Shown in pieces: positions 1 through 7,096 of a stretch of 12,317 nucleotides of DNA. The position numbers were made by a program, and so were the translations under genes. The stretch spans positions 1-12,317 of the forward strand of contig JBNJEM010000170.1 in assembly GCA_051745935.1 (NCBI GenBank). The letters run 5' to 3'. The stretch's first letter is position 1. Each line of letters starts with the position of its first letter. Origin of the DNA: JBNJEM01 sp051745935. Lineage in GTDB: Bacteria; Planctomycetota; Planctomycetia; Pirellulales; Pirellulaceae. Below the pieces are notes generated by a model. The model was not told the DNA's origin. It did not search any database and was given only the letters and a program-made list of their open reading frames with translations.

Positions 1-213
1 TTAGGTCTCTTAGAGGTCCTTTCGTCTCAATACCGGCGAAACGAACGGCGCAACAATATGGATGGCAACGACTTGGAGTTTTTCCTCACCCCAGGTTTGG
101 GGTGGGCCGTGAGCTGCTAAAAACCCGATGACTGGCGTGAAGGCGTGACACTCCAAAGCCCAGGCGCAAAAAAGACGCGTATTCCAGTGTGATCGTTTTG
201 TCGAGGCGGGAGG

Positions 214-2124
214 ATGAGAGTGCATCGGGTTGTTTTCAGAGATTCCATGACTCACTTCTTGACCAATGGCTTTCGCCGGTCACCGCGGCGTTTTATACCG
301 GTCGCGGATGACGTTCTCCGCCGCGAGTCCGACCAACGGGAGGACGGCTTGCGTCGGGCAGCTTTCCATCCGGAAGAATCCAACCGCCTGAAATACAAGC
401 CGGGATGGAGACAGGTGGTCACCATTTCCGCGTTGTCCGCCATGTTGGTCAATGTGATCGCATGCCGCCGTGAACAACCTGAGCCGCCGGCGCCGGCGCC
501 GCCGTCGGTGGCGGACGGCCCCATTGTACTGCGTGACGTCTCCAGCGACTCGGGCATGGACGCGAAACACACTGATGGAAGCGATGGTCGGCGATTCATC
601 ATCGAGCCGATGTGTGCCGGGATGGCCCTCCTGGACTACGACAATGATGGGTTGATTGATGTCTATGTACTCAACGGAGCACCTCATGCGGGGAGCGACA
701 TCGAAGAACAACCGCGCAATCGGCTTTACCGAAACTTGGGAAATTTAAGATTCCAGGACGTCACGCTCGCCTCCGGCGCGGGAAATCAAGAGTTTGGGCT
801 GGGAGTAACCGCCGCCGATTTCGACAATGATGGCTATCAGGATATTTATCTGAATAACTCCGGCCCCAACGCACTGCTGAAAAACAACGGCGATGGCACA
901 TTTAGTGATATCACCGGCCCAGCGGGCGTCGGAAACAAGGAACGGGTCGGCGCCGGCGCGGCGTTCTTCGATATGGACGCCGACGGGGATCTCGATCTCT
1001 ACGCGGCCAACTACCTGGAGTTCGATCCGGAGGAACACGTGCAACGTAACGTGCGCGGCTATCCGTCTTATCCGTCGCCAAGAGATTTTCGTCCCATTCC
1101 CGATTCGCTGTTTCGTAACAATGGAGACGGAACCTTTGCCGACGTGAGCCAGGAATCCGGCGTGGCGAGTCACGCCGGTACCGGCATGGGCATGGTCGTG
1201 GCCGATGTCGATGATGACGGGCACATGGATGTATTCGTGTTGAACGATGTTGCCGAGAACTTCTTTTTTCGCAACGACGGAAAAGGCAATTTTGAAGAAG
1301 TCGGCCTACTGGTCGGGCTGGCTTACAACGGGTTCGGCGAGGAAAACGCCAGCATGGGAGTCGATTGTGGTGATGTCAATAATGATGGGCTGTTGGATTT
1401 CTATATGACCTCGTATCAAGCGGAATTTCCCGTCTTCTATCGGAATTTGGGCGAAGGCCGGTTCGAAGATGCAACACAGGAAACCCAAGCTGGCGCCGGG
1501 CTCCATCCGTGGGTGAACTGGGGAATCGGCCTGGTCGATTTCGACTGCGACGGCGATCTTGATTGCTTCGTGGCCAATGGCCACACGGAAGACAACGTCG
1601 ATATGTACGATAGCACCACCTCTTATCGAGCGCCTAATACGGTGCTACTTAACACCGGCGGTGGACGGTTCAAGAATGTCAGCAAGCAGTGCGGCGACGG
1701 TTTAGAGCCGGTACACGCCAGCCGCGGCGCCGCTTTCAATGATCTGGATAACGATGGGGATGTCGACGTCGTGGTGCTGAATTCACGTGAGCGGCCGACT
1801 GTTTTGCGCAACGATTCGAACGCGGAAGCCGAAACCAAGGCACACTGGGTCCAATTGAAACTGATCGGCGTCGAAAGCAATCGAGATGGTGTTGGCAGCC
1901 GGGTCACGGTGACGGCCGGTGATTTGACCCGGGTTGCGGAAGTCCACAGCGGGCGGGGCTATCAGAGCCACTATGCCATGCGCCTACACTTCGGTCTTGG
2001 AACGCGGGACACCATCGACCGTCTTGGAATCCGCTGGGCCGGCAGCGGTACCGTGGACACCTTCGAGAACATCAAAACAGATCGACTCCACCACGTCATT
2101 GAAGGCCGGGGCTTGCGGCGGTGA
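214..2124 (+). CDS. CRTAC1-type FG-GAP/VCBS repeat lipoprotein with C-terminal ASPIC/UnbV domain
   Basis: Probably a secreted or surface-anchored calcium-binding beta-propeller protein; substrate unknown. Numbering from ATG 214 (636 aa), seven calcium-loop motifs of the form DxDxDGxxD start at residues 141, 202, 253, 331, 387 (DVNNDGLLD), 442 and 510, the typical pattern of FG-GAP/VCBS propeller blades. Residues about 558-630 (DGVGSRVTVTAG, then HSGRGYQSH and LGIRWAGSG) match the ASPIC/UnbV domain. Residues 68-84 form a hydrophobic stretch ending in a lipobox (VIAC), so a lipoprotein is likely. The start is uncertain. ATG 214 directly abuts GGGAGG (208-213). GTG 220 is in frame with an ideal 6 nt spacing. 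GTG 415, behind GGAG (407-410), would start right at the hydrophobic stretch but leave no positive N-region. Residues 28-61 are encoded by a copy of the interspersed repeat, which is odd for an export signal. Family assignment is firm; the N-terminus is not. Confidence 0.9.
   Translation: MRVHRVVFRDSMTHFLTNGFRRSPRRFIPVADDVLRRESDQREDGLRRAAFHPEESNRLKYKPGWRQVVTISALSAMLVNVIACRREQPEPPAPAPPSVADGPIVLRDVSSDSGMDAKHTDGSDGRRFIIEPMCAGMALLDYDNDGLIDVYVLNGAPHAGSDIEEQPRNRLYRNLGNLRFQDVTLASGAGNQEFGLGVTAADFDNDGYQDIYLNNSGPNALLKNNGDGTFSDITGPAGVGNKERVGAGAAFFDMDADGDLDLYAANYLEFDPEEHVQRNVRGYPSYPSPRDFRPIPDSLFRNNGDGTFADVSQESGVASHAGTGMGMVVADVDDDGHMDVFVLNDVAENFFFRNDGKGNFEEVGLLVGLAYNGFGEENASMGVDCGDVNNDGLLDFYMTSYQAEFPVFYRNLGEGRFEDATQETQAGAGLHPWVNWGIGLVDFDCDGDLDCFVANGHTEDNVDMYDSTTSYRAPNTVLLNTGGGRFKNVSKQCGDGLEPVHASRGAAFNDLDNDGDVDVVVLNSRERPTVLRNDSNAEAETKAHWVQLKLIGVESNRDGVGSRVTVTAGDLTRVAEVHSGRGYQSHYAMRLHFGLGTRDTIDRLGIRWAGSGTVDTFENIKTDRLHHVIEGRGLRR
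294..397 (+). repeat. Interspersed repeat element, copy 1 (forward)
   Basis: First of seven copies of a roughly 103 bp element; forward is defined as reading from TATACCGGTCGCGGATGA to CCAACCGCCTGAAATA. It contains the conserved core GTCCGACCAACGGGAGGACG. This copy differs from the others by ACGTTC for ACTTTC and by CCATCC in the right-hand hairpin. It lies in frame inside the N-terminal region of the lipoprotein reading frame. Confidence 0.95.
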
Positions 2125-2152
2125 ATCCACGCGTCGTGTCCTGAAACCATGT

Positions 2153-2178
2153 CGTCCCCGGGTTCAAACCGCGGGACG
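2153..2178 (+). terminator. Hairpin after the lipoprotein gene, possible terminator
   Basis: CGTCCC pairs with GGGACG and CGG with CCG across one bulged C; the loop is GTTCAAA. It begins 29 nt after the stop codon at 2124. No T-tract follows, so intrinsic termination is only a guess; it may be a 3' end stabiliser. Confidence 0.35.
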
Positions 2179-2205
2179 TTGGATGGCGCCAGCCGAGTGA
2201 GCAAG

Positions 2206-2236
2206 GTATTCCGGCACATGCAAACCGCCGGAATAC
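2206..2236 (+). terminator. Perfect 10 bp hairpin, possible terminator
   Basis: GTATTCCGGC (2206-2215) and GCCGGAATAC (2227-2236) are exact reverse complements around an 11 nt loop. It is the strongest perfect stem noticed in the window and lies 81 nt after the lipoprotein stop codon. The following bases (TCTGTGGGTCTCGTTGT) are only moderately T-rich. It may act as a terminator or be an operator-like palindrome. Confidence 0.45.
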
Positions 2237-2344
2237 TCTGTGGGTCTCGTTGTAAGTTGAATCGCCTGCTCCTTCCCGAACGGAGCCAGGATCGCCCAGC
2301 CGATAGCCCCAACGAATCGAGGGAGACGGCGAGCAAGGAAGGAG

Positions 2345-2449
2345 TATTTTTCAAGCGGTTGGATTTTTCCGGGTGGAACGCGGCCCGACGCAAGCCGTCC
2401 TCCCGTTGGTCGGACTCGGGGGCGGAGAAAGTCATCCGAGACCGGTATA
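2345..2449 (-). repeat. Interspersed repeat element, copy 2 (reverse)
   Basis: About 105 bp, reverse orientation, in the gap between the convergent lipoprotein and cytochrome genes. It is the most diverged copy in the right half (GGGCCGCGTTCC for GGGCAGCTTTCC) and has CCCCCGAG for CCGCGAG, but the core is unchanged. The rest of the 2125-2583 gap holds the hairpins listed separately and no gene. Confidence 0.93.
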
Positions 2450-2514
2450 TTCAAGCTCTCCCTAGCGGTCCATTGTCACAAGTGGTTACAGGGATGGGGA
2501 GGAACAACCAGCGT

Positions 2515-2575
2515 GTTTCGCCGGCAGCGAGACGCTGTTTGCCTATTCGCTCGATAACCCCGCGGCGAAACAGCG
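2515..2575. other. Overlapping inverted repeats with competing stems, downstream of the cytochrome gene
   Basis: GTTTCGCC (2515-2522) is complementary to GGCGAAAC (2564-2571). CGCTGTTT (2533-2540) is complementary to AAACAGCG (2568-2575), extended by GCC/GGC across one bulged G. The two right arms overlap at 2568-2571, so only one stem can form at a time. The structure ends 9 bases from the cytochrome stop codon (2584-2586) and would lie in that gene's 3' untranslated region. No T-tract is present. Confidence 0.5.
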
Positions 2576-2583
2576 GGTATGCT

Positions 2584-3198
2584 TCAGCCTTCTCGCCCCG
2601 TACTGGTTTCACCCTCGGCGATCGGCTCGCCCGTCTTTTTGTTCCAGCGTGCTTTCCGCAGCTTCGGGTTGACGCGGTGACGGCCGTGGCAATCCGTACA
2701 GACGACGTTGCTCACGTCCTCGATATTCGAACACCGCTCTCGCCATCGTTCGAGCACCGCGCGGGGGGGGGCATCGTGAGTTGAATGGCACTTTCCGCAG
2801 GCAGGATCGATGCTTTCGCGGGGGTACATGATGTCTGGCGCGGTGCCGGGGCCGCCGGAGGCCCACGACTCGTCGGCGATGTGATCATCGCAATCACCAT
2901 GGCAATCACTACAGCCGATTTCCTCCTTGGCGTGGATAACGGCGATTTTTTCCATGGCGAAGTTCAAATGGCAGACATGACAGCGGCTGTTATCGGCTCC
3001 AGCTTTTTCATTGACGTCGTCCTCCGGGCCTCCAAGCAGCAACAATGGCTCATCGTCTCCGGACGATGATGACCCCGTTTGCCGCCCCTGCGTTTTTGCT
3101 TTGTCTTCACCTTGCGCGTTCTCCGCGCTAGCTCGCGTCATTCCCAGGTTTGCCAAAATCATTGCCAGTAAAACGAGTGCGACAGAAATGTAGCGCAT
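2584..3198 (-). CDS. Periplasmic tetraheme c-type cytochrome
   Basis: A small secreted electron-transfer protein of 204 aa. Four CxxCH heme-c sites are present, at residues 73-77 (CHVCH), 96-100 (CSDCH), 134-138 (CGKCH) and 167-171 (CTDCH). Histidines between them (for example H89, H106, H141) could be distal ligands. Residues 1-25 are a Sec signal peptide ending in RASA. The start at 3198 is chosen because GGGAGG (3203-3208, read on the minus strand) sits 4 nt before it; a start 18 nt further upstream is possible but lacks this spacing. Residues 26-70 are an acidic, serine-rich linker with the odd hydrophobic run PLLLLGG. The heme spacing resembles cytochrome c3/c7-like or doubled-CxxCH proteins, but I cannot fix the subfamily. 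No partner reductase or oxidase gene is nearby. Repeat copies 2 and 3 flank it in the same orientation. Confidence 0.9.
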   Translation of the reverse strand: MRYISVALVLLAMILANLGMTRASAENAQGEDKAKTQGRQTGSSSSGDDEPLLLLGGPEDDVNEKAGADNSRCHVCHLNFAMEKIAVIHAKEEIGCSDCHGDCDDHIADESWASGGPGTAPDIMYPRESIDPACGKCHSTHDAPPRAVLERWRERCSNIEDVSNVVCTDCHGRHRVNPKLRKARWNKKTGEPIAEGETSTGREG

Positions 3199-3261
3199 TG
3201 TGCCTCCCGTGATCAAAACTTGGTGTTCCGTTGCCTCAAGCGGTTTCCGTTGGTTTGTGTT

Positions 3262-3366
3262 TATATTTCAGGCGGTTGGATTCTTCCCGGGTGGAAAGCT
3301 GCCCGACGCAAGCCGTCCTCCCGTTGGTCGGACTCGCGGCGGAGAAAGTCATCCGCGACCGGTATA
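3262..3366 (-). repeat. Interspersed repeat element, copy 3 (reverse)
   Basis: 105 bp, reverse orientation, close to the consensus. It fills much of the 244 bp gap between the amidohydrolase stop (3443) and the cytochrome start (3198), with its end 63 nt upstream of the cytochrome start. Read towards the cytochrome gene, its terminal bases with the flank give TATAAA (3260-3265, minus strand). Confidence 0.95.
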
Positions 3367-3442
3367 ACGTACACCAATCGCCTAAACCGTGACACGTCCT
3401 CAGTATACACGGTCGGATTGAATGCGGAGCAGGGTGAAGGGG

Positions 3443-4240
3443 TCATTTTCCCGCGCTGATCTGCTCGAATTCCTCCAATACCCCCGGTATGGTCGCGCGC
3501 AGCGCCCTGCCGATGGCATCCACGAGCACCATATCCGCTTCGCCGCTCCACTCGTCCATGAAGAACTTTTTGACCTCGATCGCAATCACACACGCCGCAC
3601 CGGGAAACTTTTCATGGGCCCAGCGTGGGTGATGTCCACCATGGAAGTTTTCATTTTCCCGTACATCGAGCTTGCCGGTGGGGAAATCGTACTCCGCCAG
3701 GTCATGCATGAACCGACTTACGAGTCGCCCGAACCGTTCGGGGTTGGCCAGCGTCGCCGTGCCAATATTCACCTGGGGGTTTGGCTTCGGATCGGCCGCC
3801 GGTTGTTCCGGACCCTCACGGCGATGATTGTAGGTATGCAAATCATACACCACGAACCCGCCATGTCGCTCAGCCAGTTCCGTGTACAGTTCCCGTAATG
3901 TCCGATAGAAGAGGTCGTATTCGGCGAGCGAATGGTTGATGATCGCGTCCGGAAGGTCCTCTTTCCAAACCTTCAGCTGCCACGCGTCCGCCGGCGTGCG
4001 ATAAACGGCTTTCCCCCGGGGCCGGTTCAAATCCACTTGGAATCGAGAACGAAGCCCAATGATCCGCGTGGGGGTGACATGGGTCCATATTCCAGTGAAA
4101 GGGTCCTCCTCGCGCAGACGCTCCTCGTCATCCAGCGCCAAAAAGTGCTGGATTTCCGGCCGGACATGATGTCCATTGTGGATCGCGCAGGCGACCAGCG
4201 GTCCGTTTCCACGGCGCAGACGCCAGATCTGGTCGGTCAT
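3443..4240 (-). CDS. N-formylglutamate amidohydrolase family protein
   Basis: A cytoplasmic, probably metal-dependent amidohydrolase of 265 aa. Family members hydrolyse N-formyl-glutamate or related N-acyl amino acids. Recognisable stretches are IHNGHHVRPE (20-29), EEDPFTG (44-50), SRFQVDLNRPRGK (65-77), VYDLHTYNHRRE (131-142), NIGTA (158-162), ENENFHGGHHPRW (195-207) and AIEVKKFFMDEW (220-231); the His, Asp and Glu residues in these are candidate metal and substrate ligands. The start at 4240 is an ATG with GGAG 6 nt upstream; a TTG at 4258 in frame is less likely. No histidine-utilisation genes are adjacent, so a role in histidine breakdown is unsupported and the real substrate is open. A weak TATAAC box lies on the minus strand at 4283-4288. 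The gene stands alone between inverted copies 3 and 4. Confidence 0.88.
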   Translation of the reverse strand: MTDQIWRLRRGNGPLVACAIHNGHHVRPEIQHFLALDDEERLREEDPFTGIWTHVTPTRIIGLRSRFQVDLNRPRGKAVYRTPADAWQLKVWKEDLPDAIINHSLAEYDLFYRTLRELYTELAERHGGFVVYDLHTYNHRREGPEQPAADPKPNPQVNIGTATLANPERFGRLVSRFMHDLAEYDFPTGKLDVRENENFHGGHHPRWAHEKFPGAACVIAIEVKKFFMDEWSGEADMVLVDAIGRALRATIPGVLEEFEQISAGK

Positions 4241-4337
4241 GCCCGTCTCCGTTGCCAAAACTTCGTTGCTTTCGCTTCGGCAGTTATAAGCATCAGCCGA
4301 AAAATGAGTGTCTGAAGATACGCAATCACCTGAACAT

Positions 4338-4395
4338 ACCTAACCGTTCAGAGGCAAAAGACTGACACCACTCAATGTTAGCATATCGGTTAGGT
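4338..4395. other. 9 bp inverted repeat around a 40 nt loop
   Basis: ACCTAACCG (4338-4346) and CGGTTAGGT (4387-4395) are exact reverse complements. They lie about 100-155 bp upstream of the amidohydrolase start in the divergent gap with cardiolipin synthase. It could be a binding-site pair or the stem of a longer fold. The rest of 4241-4536 shows nothing I recognise. Confidence 0.35.
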
Positions 4396-4536
4396 CGTTG
4401 TCGCCATGGCGTCGCCGAAGAATGAAACTCGGACGAGTGTTTGGCGATTGAGGCGTCACGAACTGAATCATCTCCCTGCCAGAAAACACACGGCGGCGGC
4501 CGAAACCTTTCACCGGGAAATGCCATTTTTCTGAAC

Positions 4537-4640
4537 TATACCGGTGGCGGAAGACTTTCTCCGCCGTGAGTCCGACCAACGGGAGGACGGCTTGCGTCGG
4601 GCAGCTTTCCACCCGGAAAAATCCAACCGCCTGAAATATA
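4537..4640 (+). repeat. Interspersed repeat element, copy 4 (forward)
   Basis: 104 bp, forward orientation. It differs from the consensus mainly at GGTGGCGGAAG for GGTCGCGGATG and CCGTGAG for CCGCGAG. Its right end plus the flank reads TATAAT (4637-4642). It lies 121 bp before copy 5 in the same direction. Confidence 0.95.
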
Positions 4641-4670
4641 ATCAAGAAGGTTTCAGCGTGTGTTCGTTCC

Positions 4671-4698
4671 TTGCTTCCCGCATCGGTTTTCGTATAAT
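4671..4698 (+). promoter_or_regulatory. Candidate sigma70-type promoter ahead of cardiolipin synthase
   Basis: A perfect -10 hexamer TATAAT lies at 4693-4698 and a weak -35 TTGCTT at 4671-4676, with a 16 nt spacer. It sits between copies 4 and 5 and faces cardiolipin synthase. If used, the leader would be about 270 nt and would carry copy 5 as RNA. Confidence 0.45.
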
Positions 4699-4761
4699 CG
4701 CGGCAAAGTAGTTGTAGCGAGTCACTTCGGTGCGCTGTCACTGGCACGGGGTCAGCGGAAC

Positions 4762-4864
4762 TATGCGGTGGCGGATGACTTTGTCCGCCGCGAGTCCGAC
4801 CAACGGGAGGACGGCTTGCGTCGGGCAGCTGTCCAGTCGGACAAATCCCACCGCTTGAAATACA
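4762..4864 (+). repeat. Interspersed repeat element, copy 5 (forward, variant with compensating changes)
   Basis: 103 bp, forward orientation. The core is unchanged, but the arms differ together. The left arm has GCGGTGG and TTTGTCC. The right arm has TGTCC, AGTC, GGACAAA and CCACCGC. GCGGTGG pairs with CCACCGC and TTTGTCC with GGACAAA, both perfectly; other copies pair less perfectly here. It lies in the putative leader of cardiolipin synthase. Confidence 0.92.
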
Positions 4865-4942
4865 ACACTTGCTATTTTAATGCTTTGTATTCGGCACTCC
4901 AGCCAAAGTGAGGCTGTCCCGGTAATATGCAATGATCATGGC

Positions 4943-4963
4943 CGCCGGTCCCTGTTTCCGGCG
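4943..4963 (+). other. Small GC hairpin just before the cardiolipin synthase ribosome binding site
   Basis: CGCCGG (4943-4948) and CCGGCG (4958-4963) pair around a 9 nt loop. The GGAG ribosome binding site follows directly at 4965-4968, so the stem could affect ribosome access. Short GC stems are common by chance in this DNA. Confidence 0.25.
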
Positions 4964-4974
4964 CGGAGACAACG

Positions 4975-6432
4975 ATGGAGTCGGTCAGTCTGGTTACAAT
5001 AGTGGTTTTCGCGACCGACCTGCTGATCCGCATCGGCTTGTCCGTCCGGGTCATCATGCGGTGTCGACCGGTCGGGGTTTCCCTGGCTTGGCTGATGATC
5101 ATACTGATCTTTCCCTTCGGCGGAGCGGTGATCTACCTGGCTGTGGGGGAAACGCGTTTGGGCAGACGTCGCGCCGAGCGGGCGGCGCGTATTCACGCCC
5201 CCTATTTGAGCTGGCTGACTGAAATCGAGCAGCGGTCCGATATCCATTGGTCGCTCTTGGGACCGGAATGCAAGTCCTTGGCCCGTTTGGCCGCGACGAC
5301 GGTCGGCATTCCACCCTTGTCCGGAAATTGCATCGAATTGATCGACAAGACCGGCGAGGTCCTGCATCGCATTATTGCCGACGTCGACGCCGCTCAACGA
5401 ACTTGCCACATGGTGTTTTACATCTGGAACAATGGCGGGTTGCCGGATGACGTAGCGGAGGCTCTCATTCGCGCGGCCCAACGAGGTGTCACTTGCCGCA
5501 TTCTGGTGGACGACGTCGGCAGCGCGCCGTTTCTTCGCAGCGACATAGCACACCGAATGCGCGAAGCAGGCGTCCGGCTTCAGTCGGCTTTGCCCGTGGG
5601 GCTGATCCGTTCATTGTTCGTCCGCTTTGATCTCCGCATGCATCGCAAAATGGTCGTGATCGACGGCCGGGTGGGTTATACCGGCAGCCTCAACATGGCT
5701 GACCCTCGCTATTTCAAACATGGCGCTGGCGTGGGGCAGTGGGTCGACGCGATGGTCCGTGTCCAAGGGCCGATCGTCGAGGCCATGGCCGTGACGTTTT
5801 TTGGGGATTGGGAGCTCGACACGGGGGAAGGACTCGAACAATTTCGCAGCAGGGGTGAACTGAGGCCGCTGAAGGAAGTGGGGACCGCCGCGGCCCAACT
5901 CCTTCCTTCGGGCCCGATTACCGAAAGCCACACGGTCCAGCAGGTTTTACTCACGGCCATCTATGCCGCTCGGCGCGAATTGATCCTGACGAGCCCATAC
6001 TTCGTGCCCGATGAACTGTTGCTCACGGCCCTGGTGTCGGCCGCCAGCCGGGGGGTCGACGTAACCTTGATTGTCCCTGCCAGGGTCGATTCGCTCCTCG
6101 TTCGCTATGCCAGTCAGGCCCACAAGATCGACCTGCTCGAGGCCGGCGTGAGAATCGCCCTGTTCGAAGGCGGTTTGCTGCACACCAAATCGATTGCGGT
6201 CGATGGCGAGTTCAGTCTGTTCGGGTCCCTCAATCTCGATCCTCGCAGCCTCTGGCTCAACTTCGAGATCACCCTTTTGGTCTACGACCAGGCATTCACC
6301 GCGCGCCTTCGCGATCTCCAGCAACGTTACGTCCAGGACTCGCGATTCATGGACCTGGAAAGCTGGCGCCGCCGCCCGGCACGCGAACGGTTGGTCGTCA
6401 ATACCGCTCGGCTACTGTCACCGCTCATCTAG
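4975..6432 (+). CDS. cls: Cardiolipin synthase (phospholipase D superfamily)
   Basis: A membrane enzyme of 485 aa that in this family condenses two phosphatidylglycerol molecules into cardiolipin and glycerol. Two N-terminal membrane segments are visible, at about residues 4-27 and 36-58. Both HKD catalytic motifs are intact. The first is H223-K225-D230 (HRKMVVIDGRVGYTGSLN) and the second H403-K405-D410 (HTKSIAVDGEFSLFGSLN), each with the trailing GSLN. Length and layout fit bacterial ClsA-type enzymes. The ATG at 4975 has GGAG at 4965-4968, 6 nt upstream. A candidate promoter lies at 4671-4698. The gene stands alone: 543 bp separate its stop from the next gap boundary before the acyltransferase region is reached at 7097 (664 bp in total). 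Other phosphatidyltransferase activity of the same fold is possible but less likely. Confidence 0.93.
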   Translation: MESVSLVTIVVFATDLLIRIGLSVRVIMRCRPVGVSLAWLMIILIFPFGGAVIYLAVGETRLGRRRAERAARIHAPYLSWLTEIEQRSDIHWSLLGPECKSLARLAATTVGIPPLSGNCIELIDKTGEVLHRIIADVDAAQRTCHMVFYIWNNGGLPDDVAEALIRAAQRGVTCRILVDDVGSAPFLRSDIAHRMREAGVRLQSALPVGLIRSLFVRFDLRMHRKMVVIDGRVGYTGSLNMADPRYFKHGAGVGQWVDAMVRVQGPIVEAMAVTFFGDWELDTGEGLEQFRSRGELRPLKEVGTAAAQLLPSGPITESHTVQQVLLTAIYAARRELILTSPYFVPDELLLTALVSAASRGVDVTLIVPARVDSLLVRYASQAHKIDLLEAGVRIALFEGGLLHTKSIAVDGEFSLFGSLNLDPRSLWLNFEITLLVYDQAFTARLRDLQQRYVQDSRFMDLESWRRRPARERLVVNTARLLSPLI

Positions 6433-7096
6433 CGAACGATTTCACGCTCGACGAACTGAAGTAAGGCTTGTCCAGGCAGTGAGGGTTGGAAAACGGCCCT
6501 GTGGAGCGCGCAGGCCGCGTCCGCCGTCATGATCCTTGCCGGTCCAACGCGCGGGCGAGCGGACTCTGGCCTTGCGGTTAAACGGGATACGTCATAAGGG
6601 ATTTCTGATCACAAAGCTAGGATTCTGTTTCAGACGGCTAAAGTGTTACGAGAATTCCACGCAAGACGCCGCCGTGGTTCACAATTCCATCCCGAGCGGG
6701 TTGCACCTCGATTCCGGGATTATCGAGCCTGGTTGCCGCTGCCAGGTCGGGACGGAGTCCCGAGCCGCGCTCTCGGGGAAGAGCCTTGGACCGCGCGAGT
6801 GCCGCGTTCTCGTAGCGAAGATATCGGTTGTACGGACACCGCTGAGTAGCCGCGCTACGAAGAGAAAAAAACAGACGCCAACTCGTATTGCTCGACCCTC
6901 GGGAGAACCCGGAGGACCAAAGTGGGTGCTACAGTTAAGCAAGAGTGTGCGGAGCGTTGAATACCTGTATAACACGGATCATCCCGTGGTGAGTGGGACC
7001 GGCGGAAGAACGCACGGTCCGTGGTATCTTCCCAATCGTCGGATTCCAACCTACACCGGCATAGCGTCTCCTGAGCGACGATCGGTACTGAGAGCG
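6433..7096. other. Long structured gap before the acyltransferase gene
   Basis: The 664 bp are open in the acyltransferase frame, but the translation (rich in Arg, Ser, Pro and lacking any family signal) does not look like protein. It holds several inverted repeats. CCTGG (6728-6732) pairs with CCAGG (6742-6746). TCGGGAC (6747-6753) pairs with GTCCCGA (6757-6763) over a 3 nt loop, directly abutting the first. TCGTAGCG (6810-6817) pairs with CGCTACGA (6853-6860). A TATAAC box lies at 6968-6973 without a clear -35. It may be a long 5' leader. Confidence 0.4.

Noticed and set aside
10..255. An 81-codon open frame on the minus strand at the left edge.
   Set aside because: No recognisable motif, no ribosome binding site, and it overlaps the start of the well-supported lipoprotein gene.
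2153..2178. A GGTTCAAACC stretch resembling a tRNA T-loop.
   Set aside because: No acceptor, D or anticodon arms fit around it; the bases form a simple hairpin instead.
2765..2775. G-run in the cytochrome gene as a possible frameshift site.
   Set aside because: The frame stays correct on both sides, with heme motifs before and after the run.
2149..2784. Forward open frame of 211 codons.
   Set aside because: It crosses repeat copy 2 and is antisense to the cytochrome heme region; the cytochrome frame is far better supported.
3261..3593. Small proteins made from the repeat (RRESDQREDGL-type and SCPTQAVLPLV-type translations) near several copies.
   Set aside because: They arise because the element is open in more than one frame in every copy; no start signals or codon pattern support separate genes.
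6536..7096. N-terminal extension of the acyltransferase frame by 187 codons.
   Set aside because: The translation is low in family signal, rich in Arg/Ser/Pro and begins far ahead of the first GNAT motif; the gap contains hairpins and looks non-coding.
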